The notes under the pieces: model-generated | What the model was told of the DNA's origin: nothing | Database searches by the model: none | What the model saw: the letters and a program-made list of their open reading frames with translations, nothing else | Made by a program: the position numbers and the translations under genes | DNA from: Lachnospiraceae bacterium | Lineage (GTDB): Bacteria > Bacillota > Clostridia > Lachnospirales > Lachnospiraceae | Assembly (NCBI GenBank): GCA_017476305.1 | Contig: JAFVAA010000886.1 | Coordinates: 1-23,233 of the forward strand | Length of the DNA: 23,233 bases | Direction of reading: 5' to 3' | Shown: positions 6,858-16,152 of the stretch, piece after piece | How positions within the stretch are numbered: position 1 is the first letter of the stretch | Layout of the letters: every line of letters starts with the position of its first letter

Positions 6858-7889
6858 CTAAAACTGTTTTAAAAATCTTGTATCATTTTCATATAAAAGC
6901 CGCATATCATCAATCTCATACTTAAACAGTGCGATTCGCTCCAGACCTACACCAAAAGCAAAGCCGGTATACTCCTCCGGATCGATGCCGCTCATCTCCA
7001 GCACATGCGGATGTACCATGCCACAGCCTAAAATCTCCACCCATCCAGAGCCTTTACAGAAGCGGCAGCCCTTCCCGCCACATTTAAAGCAGGACACATC
7101 CATCTCCGCACTCGGCTCTGTAAACTGAAAATGATGCGGACGGAACTTCACCTTCGTTCCTTCCCCAAACAGACGGATGGCAAACTCCTGCAAAGTCCCT
7201 TTCAAATCTGCAAATGTAATATTTTTATCAATCACCAGTCCTTCAATCTGATGGAAAGTCGGTGAATGCGTCGCATCCACCTCATCCGAACGGAACACCC
7301 TTCCCGGTGCGATCATTCGAATCGGAAGCTTTCCCTTTTCCATCTCATGCACCTGTACAGAGGATGTCTGGGAGCGTAAAAGAATATCCTTTGTAATATA
7401 AAAGGTATCCTGCTCATCCTTTGCCGGATGATTCGCCGGAATATTCAATGCCTCGAAGTTATAATAATCATACTCCACTTCCGGTCCCTCTACTACCTCA
7501 TATCCCATTCCGATAAAGATATCCTCTACCTCTTTCAGCGTAATGGTATTTGGATGACGATGTCCGAGCATCCGCTTTTTCCCGGGCAGGGTTACATCGA
7601 TCGTCTCCGTTTTTATTTTTTCCTCTAAAAGCTTCTCCTCAAAAACTTTTTTCTTTTCTTCCAATTTTTCCTCAATCTGTTTTCTGGCTTCATTTACCAT
7701 CTGACCAACCTTCGGTCTGTCCTCCGGTGCCACATCCTTCATGGATTTTAAGACAGAAGTAAGCTCACCTTTTTTCCCTAAAAAACTCACACGGATGTCA
7801 TTTAACCTGTCTAACTTATCTGATGCATTGATCTGAGACATCGCTTCCTCTAAAATATTCGACAACTTTTCATTCATGTTTCTTACCAT
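6858..7889 (-). CDS. pheS: Phenylalanyl-tRNA synthetase alpha subunit
   Basis: 343 residues. Catalytic subunit of the tRNA-Phe charging enzyme: an N-terminal coiled-coil arm (about 1-95), then a class II core with motif 2 (FRSDEVDATHSPTFHQIEG, about 199-217) and motif 3 (GFAFGVGLERIALFKY, 309-324). A four-cysteine insert (C267, C270, C275, C278) is typical of Firmicutes PheS. The start is uncertain: ATG at 7889 has a purine-rich AGGAAGG almost touching it, while ATG at 7877 (MNEKLSN) fits the usual protein start but is about 13 bases away from that site. Only 32 bases separate it from ddl-murF, leaving no room for a T-box leader, so it probably depends on upstream transcription. Confidence 0.96.
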   Translation of the reverse strand: MVRNMNEKLSNILEEAMSQINASDKLDRLNDIRVSFLGKKGELTSVLKSMKDVAPEDRPKVGQMVNEARKQIEEKLEEKKKVFEEKLLEEKIKTETIDVTLPGKKRMLGHRHPNTITLKEVEDIFIGMGYEVVEGPEVEYDYYNFEALNIPANHPAKDEQDTFYITKDILLRSQTSSVQVHEMEKGKLPIRMIAPGRVFRSDEVDATHSPTFHQIEGLVIDKNITFADLKGTLQEFAIRLFGEGTKVKFRPHHFQFTEPSAEMDVSCFKCGGKGCRFCKGSGWVEILGCGMVHPHVLEMSGIDPEEYTGFAFGVGLERIALFKYEIDDMRLLYENDTRFLKQF

Positions 7890-7921
7890 CCCTTCCTCTG
7901 GAAAAATATATTATCTGCTTT

Positions 7922-10405
7922 CTAACTCATTTCTTTTATCCTGTCAACAATCTTTTCAAAGTGCATTCCATGAGATGCCTTTACTAAAATTGTATCTCCA
8001 TCCTCTAAAAGTACGGAAAGCTTTTTCAAAAGCTCCTCTCTGGTAGAAAAATAGAAAAGAGTTTCTTTCTTTTTCCAAATCTTTTCCGCAGCAATCAGAG
8101 CATTTCCGGAAAGCTCTCCGACAAAAATCAGGACATCTAACTCTACTCCTGCTGCATAACGGCCTACGGAAGCATGAAGCTCTGCCGCTTCCTCACCGAG
8201 CTCGAACATATCACCTAAAATAGCTACCTTACGCCCTAAAGCACTCTTTAGCACATCAATTCCGGCTCTCATCGATGCAGGATTTGCATTATAGCAATCA
8301 TCTAAAATCGTATATTTTCCAGTTTCAATAATATTACTATGTCCGCCTATCGGTCTGAATTTCTCGATTCCCCTTGTGATTTCCTCTCCAGTCATCCCCA
8401 GATCAAGTCCGATGGAAATTGCTGCGAGCGCATTAGATACCATATGTTTTCCAGGAACCGGCACATGCACGGAAAATCGTTCCGTTTCTGTCACAGCCTC
8501 AAAATTCGTACCCTTTAATCCCAGATTTTTTATCTTATCCGCATATACCTTATTTTTTCCACCTATCCCAAAAAAGGTAATACTCCTCTCCCCGGATTGG
8601 GTAACGGTCACTAGTTTATCATCATCTCCGTTCAGATAAATATTTCCATTCTCCGACATATGCGTAAAGATTTCTGTCTTTGCCTTTAAAACACCATCCC
8701 TGTCTCCCAGGTTTTCCAAATGGCACTGCCCGACATTCGTGATTACACAGGCATCCGGCTTCACCACCTGACTAAGCCTTGTCATTTCACCAAACTCGCT
8801 GATTCCCATTTCTACCACAGCAATCTCGTGCTCTTTCCTCAGACGGAACAATGTAAGCGGAACCCCTACTTCGTTATTGAAATTTCCCTTCGTCTTCAAA
8901 GTACAGAACCGTTCCGAAAGCACAGCAGCCACCATTTCCTTTGTCGTTGTCTTTCCTACACTTCCGGTAATTCCAATAATCTTTGTTCCTAATATTTCTC
9001 TGTAAAGCCCTGCCATATCCTTTAAAGCCTGAAAGCAGGAATCCACTACGATATACGGTTCTTTCCTGTCAGGAGCTTCCACCTCGGAAAGACAAACCAG
9101 AGCCCCGTCTGCGTAAGCAGAAGAAACAAAGAGATTACCATCTACCCGCTCTCCCTTGATCGCAACAAAAAGATAATCCTTTCCAATCTTCCTGCTGTCC
9201 GTGGTAATCATGGAGATTTCCTCCTTAAGAGCTTCCTGTGGTCCATAGTAGGTTCCCTTACAGGCTTCTACAATTCTCTCTATCGTCATTCCTGACATCT
9301 TCGAAGGAAAGACATCGATAAGAGCATCCACACCGTAATGCTTCCCTGAGATATGGCGCTCCCTCTTTTCATATCCTTCTATGGACCAGCCTATGATCTG
9401 TTCACAGAGATCTCCATAATCTACCCCTGTCACCAATGCCTCCTGTGGAAGAAGACTGGTCGGCGTCATCCCCGGAAGCGTATTTGCCTCCAGACAATAC
9501 ATATTTTCTTCCTCATCTAAAAGAAAATCCATCCTGGCATAAGTCCCAAGCTTCAACTCCTCATAGACACGAACAGCATATTCCTGCATTTTCTCAGCAA
9601 CTTCCCTGCTAAGCTCTGCCGGGCAGACATCAGACGCAAGCCCTGACTGATATTTTGTTTTATAGTCATAAAAACCTTCTTTCGGGATGATTTCAATGAT
9701 CGGCAGACTTTTTCCTGCAATCACGCCCGCAGAAAACTCTCTCCCTTTAATACATTTTTCCACTAACAGCTCATCCTCATACTGAAATCCCAGACGTAGG
9801 GCTTCTTTAAATTCCTCATCATTGTCCGCAAAACTGACTCCTACGCTGGAACCACCACAGCACGGCTTCACGACACAGGGATACCCTACTTTAGACTGTT
9901 CCTCTGCCTTTCCAAAAAACACGGAATATCCCGTAGGCGTCGGAATTCCGGCCTTCTGAAATACTTTTTTTGCCATTCCCTTATCCATGGCAATCGCACT
10001 TCCTAAATATCCGGAACCGGTATAGCGAATTCCAAGCATATCAAAAGCTGCCTGCAGCTTTCCATTCTCCCCCTCTGCACCATGCAGCCCCATATAAACA
10101 ATATCTGCTTTTTTACAAACTGCTAAAACATTCGGTCCAAAAAAACCATCCGCAGATTCTCCTCTGCTTTTTCTAACAGCATTAAGATCCGGAGCAGCAC
10201 TCTCGATTCCCTCCACGAAAGGAGTCAGCGTCTCCCTATCGTCAAAGATATGCTCTATATCAAGCTCTCCCTCATATCCACAAAACACATCCAAAAGAAC
10301 CGCATGGTGTCCTTTTTTCCTCAGTGCCCTGCAAACCTGCGTCCCACTGCTTAAGGAAACGTCTCTTTCTGTACTAAGCCCACCTGCCAAAACTACGATA
10401 TTCAT
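7922..10405 (-). CDS. D-alanine-D-alanine ligase / MurF fusion
   Basis: One 827-residue protein carrying two consecutive cytoplasmic steps of peptidoglycan precursor synthesis. Residues 1 to about 345 are a complete ATP-grasp Ddl: E13 in STERDVSLSSG, GGSSVGV (184-190), Y252 in YDYKTKY and LEANTLPGMTP (305-315). The tyrosine fits a D-Ala-D-Ala rather than a D-Ala-D-lactate ligase. After a short linker (about 346-367), residues about 368-827 are a full MurF (UDP-MurNAc-tripeptide--D-Ala-D-Ala ligase): P-loop GITGSVGKTTTK (478-489), KGNFNNEVGVPLTL, VVEMGISEFGEM, NVGQCHLENLG and DDCYNANPASM (702-712). The frame is continuous with no internal start needed. Start: GGAGG six bases before the ATG. 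Direct channelling of D-Ala-D-Ala is inference. It lies 38 bases after engB. Confidence 0.95.
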   Translation of the reverse strand: MNIVVLAGGLSTERDVSLSSGTQVCRALRKKGHHAVLLDVFCGYEGELDIEHIFDDRETLTPFVEGIESAAPDLNAVRKSRGESADGFFGPNVLAVCKKADIVYMGLHGAEGENGKLQAAFDMLGIRYTGSGYLGSAIAMDKGMAKKVFQKAGIPTPTGYSVFFGKAEEQSKVGYPCVVKPCCGGSSVGVSFADNDEEFKEALRLGFQYEDELLVEKCIKGREFSAGVIAGKSLPIIEIIPKEGFYDYKTKYQSGLASDVCPAELSREVAEKMQEYAVRVYEELKLGTYARMDFLLDEEENMYCLEANTLPGMTPTSLLPQEALVTGVDYGDLCEQIIGWSIEGYEKRERHISGKHYGVDALIDVFPSKMSGMTIERIVEACKGTYYGPQEALKEEISMITTDSRKIGKDYLFVAIKGERVDGNLFVSSAYADGALVCLSEVEAPDRKEPYIVVDSCFQALKDMAGLYREILGTKIIGITGSVGKTTTKEMVAAVLSERFCTLKTKGNFNNEVGVPLTLFRLRKEHEIAVVEMGISEFGEMTRLSQVVKPDACVITNVGQCHLENLGDRDGVLKAKTEIFTHMSENGNIYLNGDDDKLVTVTQSGERSITFFGIGGKNKVYADKIKNLGLKGTNFEAVTETERFSVHVPVPGKHMVSNALAAISIGLDLGMTGEEITRGIEKFRPIGGHSNIIETGKYTILDDCYNANPASMRAGIDVLKSALGRKVAILGDMFELGEEAAELHASVGRYAAGVELDVLIFVGELSGNALIAAEKIWKKKETLFYFSTREELLKKLSVLLEDGDTILVKASHGMHFEKIVDRIKEMS

Positions 10406-10443
10406 GCCCTGCCTCCATTCACTAAGCCTGCTTTCTCAAAATC

Positions 10444-11076
10444 CTATTTTTCAAATCCCTGTTCCAATTCTCTTAAAATGTCTTTTCCAAAATCCTCATA
10501 TACCATATCAATATATTCGAAAATTTCTTCCCTTCCACTTTTCGTCACGGAAGAAAATGGTATGACCGGAGTTCCCTCCACGACACCCAGCGTTTCTTCA
10601 ATCTCCCTTAAACGCTTCTGTTTTTCCGAACGCTTTACCTTATCCTCTTTCGTCGCTATAATAATCGGATGAAAACCGTACTCCACACACCAGTCATACA
10701 TTTGTATGTCATTTGCATTTGGCTTATGACGAATATCCACCAATAAAAAAACAAGACGCAAAACCCTTGAGTCTTTTAAATATCTCTCAATCATCCTGCC
10801 CCATTTTTTTATTAGCTCCGGTGCTGCTTTTGCATAGCCATATCCCGGTAAATCCACAAAATAGAACGCATCGTTGATATTATAAAAATTGATGGTCTGT
10901 GTTTTACCGGGCCTGCTTGAAGTCTTGGCATAATTTTTTCGATTCATCAGCGCATTAATCAAAGAGGATTTTCCTACATTCGATCTTCCTGCAAATGCAA
11001 TCTCTAACATCCTGTTTTGCGGCAATCTGCTCGTCACCCCGCAAACTGTTTCCAAATTTACGCTTTTTATCTTCAT
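10444..11076 (-). CDS. engB: Ribosome-biogenesis GTPase EngB/YsxC
   Basis: 210 residues from MKIKSVNLET, the usual family start and length. TRAFAC-class GTPase needed for 50S subunit assembly. Motifs: G1 GRSNVGKSS (30-38), a GKTQT switch region, G3 DLPGYG (75-80), G4 TKED (142-145) and a G5-like SSVTKSG. The ATG at 11076 lacks a clear ribosome-binding site. In-frame alternatives upstream are GTG near 11121 (after GGAAGG) and ATG at 11136, which would overlap the end of clpX by 23 bases and add up to 20 non-conserved residues. A hairpin (11090-11114) lies between the clpX stop and the preferred start. Confidence 0.93.
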   Translation of the reverse strand: MKIKSVNLETVCGVTSRLPQNRMLEIAFAGRSNVGKSSLINALMNRKNYAKTSSRPGKTQTINFYNINDAFYFVDLPGYGYAKAAPELIKKWGRMIERYLKDSRVLRLVFLLVDIRHKPNANDIQMYDWCVEYGFHPIIIATKEDKVKRSEKQKRLREIEETLGVVEGTPVIPFSSVTKSGREEIFEYIDMVYEDFGKDILRELEQGFEK

Positions 11077-11089
11077 GGCTTTTGTCTGT

Positions 11090-11116
11090 GGAACTGTGAA
11101 AAATGAACAGTTCCTA
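11090..11116. repeat. Short TTAGGAAC-type inverted repeat at the clpX-engB junction, copy 4
   Basis: Perfect eight-base arms GGAACTGT (11090-11097) and ACAGTTCC (11107-11114) with a nine-base loop. Read on the minus strand it begins TAGGAACTGTTCA, and its TAG is the clpX stop codon. The end matches the ends of the other repeat copies. Confidence 0.5.
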
Positions 11117-12418
11117 TGCACTCTCACCTTCCGCATTATCTGATTTTCTGTTTCTTTTTGGAAGCATTTTTACCTGATCGTCAATCAGGATCAGCCTTGG
11201 CTGTTCATCGCCCTCCACAGCTTCCTTCGTAATCACACATTCCTTTATACTTTCATCTGATGGAACCTCATACATGGCATCCATCATAACCGCTTCCATG
11301 ATTGCACGAAGTCCTCTGGCTCCCGTCTTCCTGTCAAACGATTTCTTTGCCACCGCTTTGATCGCATCCTCATGAAATGTCAGCTTCACATCGTCCATTT
11401 CAAACAGCTTTTCATACTGTTTGGTAATCGCATTTTTCGGCTCTACCAAAATCCGCTCCAGTGCCTTTTCATCTAAAAGATCCAAAGACACCGTAACCGG
11501 AACACGACCAATCAGCTCCGGTATCAGTCCGAATTTCATCAGGTCCTCCGGAAGTACCTGTTTAAACAGCTCTCCTACGTTATCCTCTATCTTGTTCGAA
11601 AGCTCCGTATTAAATCCAATTGCTTTTTTGCCGATTCTGGAACCAATGATATGATCCAGACCATCAAAAGCCCCTCCGCAGATGAACAGAATATTCGTCG
11701 TATCCAGCTGGAAAAACTCCTGATGTGGATGCTTTCTGCCACCCTGAGGCGGTACACTGGCAACCGTCCCTTCTAAAATCTTTAAAAGAGCCTGCTGCAC
11801 TCCTTCTCCGGACACATCTCTGGTGATGGATACATTTTCCCCTTTTCTGGTAATCTTATCAATCTCATCGATATAGATGATTCCATGCTCTGCCCGGTCC
11901 ATATCATAATCAGCTGCCTGTATGATCTTAAGCAAAATATTTTCTACATCTTCTCCGACATAACCGGCTTCGGTAAGTGCCGTAGCATCTGCAATCGCAA
12001 ACGGCACATTTAAAATCTTTGCCAGCGTCTGTGCCAAAAAGGTTTTTCCGGAACCTGTCGGTCCAAGCATCAAAATATTGCTTTTCTGCAGTTCCACATC
12101 CATACTCTTTCCGGAAAGAACTCTTTTATAGTGATTGTAGACAGCGACAGAAAGTACCTTCTTCGCATCCTCCTGACCAATCACGTATTCATCTAAAAAC
12201 TCCTTAATTTCTCTGGGCTTTAACAGATTGATCTCCAAATCCTCGTCATAAGCGACATCACGATCTCCAAATTCCTCATCTATAATTTCGGAACAAAGCT
12301 CAATACACTGGTCACAGATATATACCCCGCTCGGTCCTGCAATCAGCTTATGCACCTGATTCTGTGTTTTTCCACAAAAAGAACACTTAAATGTCCCATC
12401 CTCTCTCTTTCCCGGCAT
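11114..12418 (-). CDS. clpX: ATP-dependent Clp protease ATP-binding subunit ClpX
   Basis: 434 residues, standard length. Unfoldase that feeds substrates to ClpP. N-terminal zinc-binding domain (C12, C15, C35, C38), Walker A GPTGSGKT (119-126), pore loop GYVG (152-155), Walker B IIYIDE (180-185), an IGF loop for docking on ClpP (near AIGFNTE) and the sensor-2 motif KTGARGLR. Start: GGGGGT six bases before the ATG. It follows clpP after only 27 bases, and its end overlaps the longest possible engB frame. Confidence 0.98.
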   Translation of the reverse strand: MPGKREDGTFKCSFCGKTQNQVHKLIAGPSGVYICDQCIELCSEIIDEEFGDRDVAYDEDLEINLLKPREIKEFLDEYVIGQEDAKKVLSVAVYNHYKRVLSGKSMDVELQKSNILMLGPTGSGKTFLAQTLAKILNVPFAIADATALTEAGYVGEDVENILLKIIQAADYDMDRAEHGIIYIDEIDKITRKGENVSITRDVSGEGVQQALLKILEGTVASVPPQGGRKHPHQEFFQLDTTNILFICGGAFDGLDHIIGSRIGKKAIGFNTELSNKIEDNVGELFKQVLPEDLMKFGLIPELIGRVPVTVSLDLLDEKALERILVEPKNAITKQYEKLFEMDDVKLTFHEDAIKAVAKKSFDRKTGARGLRAIMEAVMMDAMYEVPSDESIKECVITKEAVEGDEQPRLILIDDQVKMLPKRNRKSDNAEGESA

Positions 12419-12445
12419 TTTGAAACCCCCATTTCATACTATGTT

Positions 12446-13048
12446 TTACGCTTCCTTCTCTTCTTTCCTGTTCGTAATGATCTCATCCACCAAACCATAA
12501 GCTTTCGCTTCCTCAGCGGTCATATAATTATCGCGCTCGGTGTCATTCGCAATGACATCCAGCGGCTGACCGGTATTTTCTGCCAAAATCCGATTCAATC
12601 TTTCTCTCGTTTTTAAAATCTGCTCTGCCACGATACGAATTTCTGTTTCCTGTCCTCTGGCACCGCCGGAAGGCTGATGTATCATAATTTCCGCATTCGG
12701 AAGTGCATAACGTTTTCCCTTTGCACCGCCTGCCAGCAGAAACGCCCCCATGCTGGCTGCCATTCCCATACAAATGGTAGATACATCGCATTTCACATAA
12801 TTCATCGTATCATATATCGCAAAGCCTGCACTGACCGACCCCCCCGGACTATTGATATATAAAGAAATATCCTTGGCCGGATCCTGTGATTCTAAAAATA
12901 AAAGCTGTGAAACGATGAGACTTGCCACATCGTCGTTCACCTCATTCGAAAGCATAATGATCCGATCCTGAAGTAATCTGGAATAGATATCATACGAACG
13001 TTCTCCACTACTTGTTTTCTCCACTACATACGGAATACTGTATCCCAT
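12446..13048 (-). CDS. clpP: ATP-dependent Clp protease proteolytic subunit ClpP
   Basis: 200 residues from [10 protein letters not shown]. Serine protease that forms the 14-subunit chamber. The catalytic triad is S99 (GMAASMG), H124 (IMIHQPSGG) and D173 (TERDNYM). Start: AAGGAG about eight bases before the ATG; a longer reading from an in-frame TTG six codons upstream places that TTG ahead of the ribosome-binding site and is rejected. tig lies 143 bases upstream and clpX 27 bases downstream, the common tig-clpP-clpX order. No CtsR- or CIRCE-like operator was seen upstream. Confidence 0.98.
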   Translation of the reverse strand: MGYSIPYVVEKTSSGERSYDIYSRLLQDRIIMLSNEVNDDVASLIVSQLLFLESQDPAKDISLYINSPGGSVSAGFAIYDTMNYVKCDVSTICMGMAASMGAFLLAGGAKGKRYALPNAEIMIHQPSGGARGQETEIRIVAEQILKTRERLNRILAENTGQPLDVIANDTERDNYMTAEEAKAYGLVDEIITNRKEEKEA

Positions 13049-13191
13049 GCTGTCACTCCTTTCCAATGCAAACTACCCCTGCTTCATCATCTGATAAGAC
13101 CTGCACTAAATAAGTCTTATGTTTCGAATCCTGGTTCTATTCAGTCAGATGTCTGACAATTTTCGTAAAGCACCCGGGGATAGCTTCTAAA

Positions 13192-14478
13192 TCACTTTTC
13201 TACTGCTGCTTCTACTACCAGTTCTACCGCTTTCTGCACGGCAAGATCCATAGAAATCCGCTTTCTTTCCTCTTCCCCGATGGATTCCTTTAACTTATCC
13301 GCCTCCATCTGATACATCTTTGCCATTTCTTCGATTTCACCATCAATATCTTCATCGGATACAGAAATGTCCTCTGCTTTTACGATTGCCTCCAGCACCA
13401 GACGACTCTGAATCCGCTTTAACGCCTGCGGCGTTAACTCCTCGGTAAAGCTGTGGGCAGACATTCCTGTAAACTGCATATACTGCTCTAAGGACAAGCC
13501 CTGTGACTGCAGTCTCTGTGCAAACTCCTGTGTCATCTGACGAACCTGTGCTGCTACCATCTGTTCCGGAATCTCCATGGTGGCATTTTCTATGATCTGG
13601 TCGATTACAGCTGCCTCCTTTTCACTCTTTGCAGCTTCTTCCTTTGACTCGCATAATTTCTTCTTCGTTTCCTCTTTATATTCCTCTAAGGTATCGCACT
13701 CAGAAACATCCTGTGCAAAATCATCATCTAACTCCGGAAGCTCCTTCACCTTGATTTCCTTGATCTTTACCTTAAATAAAGCAGGCTTGCCCTGTAATTC
13801 TTCTGCCTGGTACTGATCCGGAAACGTCACATTGACCTCCACCTCATCGTCAATATTCTTTCCGATCAGCTGCTCCTCAAAGTTGTCAATAAAAGAATGA
13901 GAACCTAAGACAAGCTCATAATCCTCTGCCTTACCGCCTTCAAATCTTTCTCCGTCCACAAAACCATCAAAGTCAATGAGCACAGTATCTCCATCCTCTG
14001 TCGCTCTGTCATCGATCGTAATCATACGGGAGTTTTTCTCTCTGACCTTATCGATCTCGGCATTGATATCCTCATCCGTCACTTCGATATCCTTCTTTTC
14101 AACCTCGATTCCCTTATAGTCGCCCAGAGCGACCTCAGGCTTTACTGCTACCGTAGCCGTATAAATAAACGGCTTTCCCTTTTCAATCTGTACGACATCA
14201 ATTTCCGGCTGTGCCACGATCTCAAGTCCGCTTTCCTTCGCTGCTGCCTCATAGGAATCCGGAATCACTGCATTTGCAGCATCCTCATAAAAAATACCCG
14301 GCCCATACATCTTTTCCACCATTGCACGAGGTGCCTTTCCCTTACGAAAACCAGGAATTGAAATTCTTCCCTTCATCTTCTGGTATGCCTTATTCATTGC
14401 AGTCTGGAACTCCTCAGCTGATACCTCGATCGTAAGCTTTGCCATACTCTTTTCTAAATTTTCAACCTGTACACTCAT
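13192..14478 (-). CDS. tig: Trigger factor, ribosome-associated chaperone
   Basis: 428 residues. Binds the ribosome exit tunnel and assists folding of new chains. The ribosome-binding loop GFRKGKAP is at 43-50 in the N-terminal domain; a FKBP-type prolyl isomerase domain follows at about 160-250 (DTVLIDFDGFVDGERFEGGKAEDYELVLG), then the helical C-terminal chaperone domain. Start: AGGAGG ten bases before the ATG. It has its own promoter at 14562-14590. No strong terminator follows, so some transcripts may continue into clpP. Confidence 0.97.
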   Translation of the reverse strand: MSVQVENLEKSMAKLTIEVSAEEFQTAMNKAYQKMKGRISIPGFRKGKAPRAMVEKMYGPGIFYEDAANAVIPDSYEAAAKESGLEIVAQPEIDVVQIEKGKPFIYTATVAVKPEVALGDYKGIEVEKKDIEVTDEDINAEIDKVREKNSRMITIDDRATEDGDTVLIDFDGFVDGERFEGGKAEDYELVLGSHSFIDNFEEQLIGKNIDDEVEVNVTFPDQYQAEELQGKPALFKVKIKEIKVKELPELDDDFAQDVSECDTLEEYKEETKKKLCESKEEAAKSEKEAAVIDQIIENATMEIPEQMVAAQVRQMTQEFAQRLQSQGLSLEQYMQFTGMSAHSFTEELTPQALKRIQSRLVLEAIVKAEDISVSDEDIDGEIEEMAKMYQMEADKLKESIGEEERKRISMDLAVQKAVELVVEAAVEK

Positions 14479-14561
14479 TCTAACAAATCCTCCTAGTAAA
14501 TTTTGCTTACATTACAATGGTCACATTTTAAGAAAAAATCACCATTTAACCCTAACACCAT

Positions 14562-14590
14562 AATATACATGATACTTTCCATAAAAGCAA
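14562..14590 (-). promoter_or_regulatory. Predicted sigma-A promoter of tig
   Basis: Minus strand: TTGCTT (14585-14590), 17-base spacer, TATATT (14562-14567). The expected leader is about 75 bases. The surrounding 200-base gap after glmM is very A/T-rich and holds no other clear signal. Confidence 0.65.
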
Positions 14591-14692
14591 GCTATTTTTC
14601 TTTCTTATTAAATAATTTTTTACTTTTTATGATTTTTATATTGTATTTTCAAGGGAAGACCGTTTTCGGCAGGCACGATCCTCCAAACGTTT

Positions 14693-16036
14693 CTATAACT
14701 TCACATGCCCCTTTTTCGCCAAAACATCTGCCACCTGATCCGCATACTCATGGCAGAGCTTTTCGGTACCTGCCTCGACCATGATACGAATCAAAGGCTC
14801 TGTACCGCTTTCTCTTAAAAGAATACGTCCATCTTCTCCCAGAGCATTTTCCACCTTTTTTGCAGCAGCCAGGACATCCTCATCGCTTTTTGCAGCAGCT
14901 TTATCCTTTACCCTGACATTTTTCAAGACCTGGGGATAGATTTTTAAATCCTTCCTAAGCTCCGAAAGCTTCTGCTTCTTTTCCAGCATAACCTCCATCA
15001 GCATGAGTGCAGTCAAAACTCCATCTCCCGTGACCGCATACTTGCTAAAGATAATATGTCCTGACTGTTCACCACCTAATGAATGATTGTTCTCCACCAT
15101 ATTTGCATTGACATATTTATCTCCTACTGCTGTTTTTTCATACAAAATTCCCTTTTTATCCAGAGCCTTATACAGCCCGAGATTGGACATCACGGTGGTC
15201 ACGATTGTATTATTATTGAGCTCCCCCTTTTCTTTCAGATAGCAGCCACATAAATACAGAATCGCATCGCCATCAATGACATCGCCCTGATCATCGATCG
15301 CCATACATCTGTCCGCATCGCCATCAAAGGCAAAGCCGATATCCAGCTCTCTTTCCTTTACATACCTCTGCAGATGCTCAATATGCGTAGAACCACAGTC
15401 CCTGTTTATATTTATTCCATCTGGTTCCATGCCGATTGCATAGGTCTTGGCACCGAGTGCATCAAAGACTCCCTTTGCCACGGAATACGCAGAACCATTC
15501 GCACAATCAAGTCCCACCTTCACATTTTTAAAGGATCTGGTCGCAAGCGACATCAGATATCCTATGTATCTGTGCCTGCCTATCGCATAATCTATCGTAC
15601 AGCCAATATCTGCCCCCCTCGCATACGGCACCGCATCCTCCGGGCCATCGATATATTCCTCGATCTTCTCCTCGATCTCTGCCGCTAATTTATATCCATT
15701 GCCATCAATCACCTTGATTCCGTTATCGTAATATGGATTGTGACTTGCAGAAATCATGATTCCACAATCAAACTGCTCGGTACGAACCACATAGGAAACA
15801 CTTGGTGTCGGTGTTACATGCAAAAGATAGACATCCGCACCACTCGCTGTAAGTCCGGCCGCCAAAGCATCCTCAAACATATAGCTGGAACGTCTGGTAT
15901 CCTTTCCGATCACAATTCTCGCCTTATGCTCTTTTCCGTAGTACCAGCCTAAAAACCGCCCTACTTTATATGCATGCACTACATTTAAATCTACATTCGC
16001 TTCTCCTCTGAATCCATCTGTCCCGAAATACTTCAT
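14693..16036 (-). CDS. glmM: Phosphoglucosamine mutase
   Basis: 447 residues, full length. Interconverts glucosamine 6-phosphate and glucosamine 1-phosphate on the way to UDP-GlcNAc, the first amino-sugar precursor of peptidoglycan. The four family motifs are present: catalytic phosphoserine S98 in SASHNP (96-101), metal-binding DGDADR (238-243), sugar-binding GEQSGH (322-327) and phosphate-binding RESGTEPLIR (408-417). Start: AGGAGG seven to eight bases before the ATG. It has its own promoter (16107-16135), and no convincing terminator separates it from tig. Confidence 0.97.
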   Translation of the reverse strand: MKYFGTDGFRGEANVDLNVVHAYKVGRFLGWYYGKEHKARIVIGKDTRRSSYMFEDALAAGLTASGADVYLLHVTPTPSVSYVVRTEQFDCGIMISASHNPYYDNGIKVIDGNGYKLAAEIEEKIEEYIDGPEDAVPYARGADIGCTIDYAIGRHRYIGYLMSLATRSFKNVKVGLDCANGSAYSVAKGVFDALGAKTYAIGMEPDGININRDCGSTHIEHLQRYVKERELDIGFAFDGDADRCMAIDDQGDVIDGDAILYLCGCYLKEKGELNNNTIVTTVMSNLGLYKALDKKGILYEKTAVGDKYVNANMVENNHSLGGEQSGHIIFSKYAVTGDGVLTALMLMEVMLEKKQKLSELRKDLKIYPQVLKNVRVKDKAAAKSDEDVLAAAKKVENALGEDGRILLRESGTEPLIRIMVEAGTEKLCHEYADQVADVLAKKGHVKL

Positions 16037-16106
16037 CGTATTTACCCTCCTGATTTTATGACGGGTATTCTTTTATGATGTTAACCATTTTTACCCATAT
16101 GGATTT

Positions 16107-16135
16107 ATTTTATCACAACCCTCTTTCTAAATCAA
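16107..16135 (-). promoter_or_regulatory. Predicted sigma-A promoter of glmM
   Basis: Minus strand: TTGATT (16130-16135), 17-base spacer, TAAAAT (16107-16112). It gives a leader of about 65 bases before the glmM start. Confidence 0.6.
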
Positions 16136-16152
16136 TCATTGATTTTTCGTTA

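Noticed and set aside
7056..7092. Four-cysteine, zinc-finger-like insert in PheS
   Set aside because: It looked unusual compared with E. coli, but the same CxxC...CxxC insert is typical of Firmicutes PheS.
13049..13191. Promoter or stress operator upstream of clpP
   Set aside because: Small hairpins are present (GTCAG/CTGAC and ATAAGAC/GTCTTAT), but no acceptable promoter pair, CtsR site or CIRCE element could be identified.
14641..14692. Terminator after glmM
   Set aside because: An eight-pair stem with wobbles can be drawn just past the stop codon, but no T-run follows it, so I do not call it.
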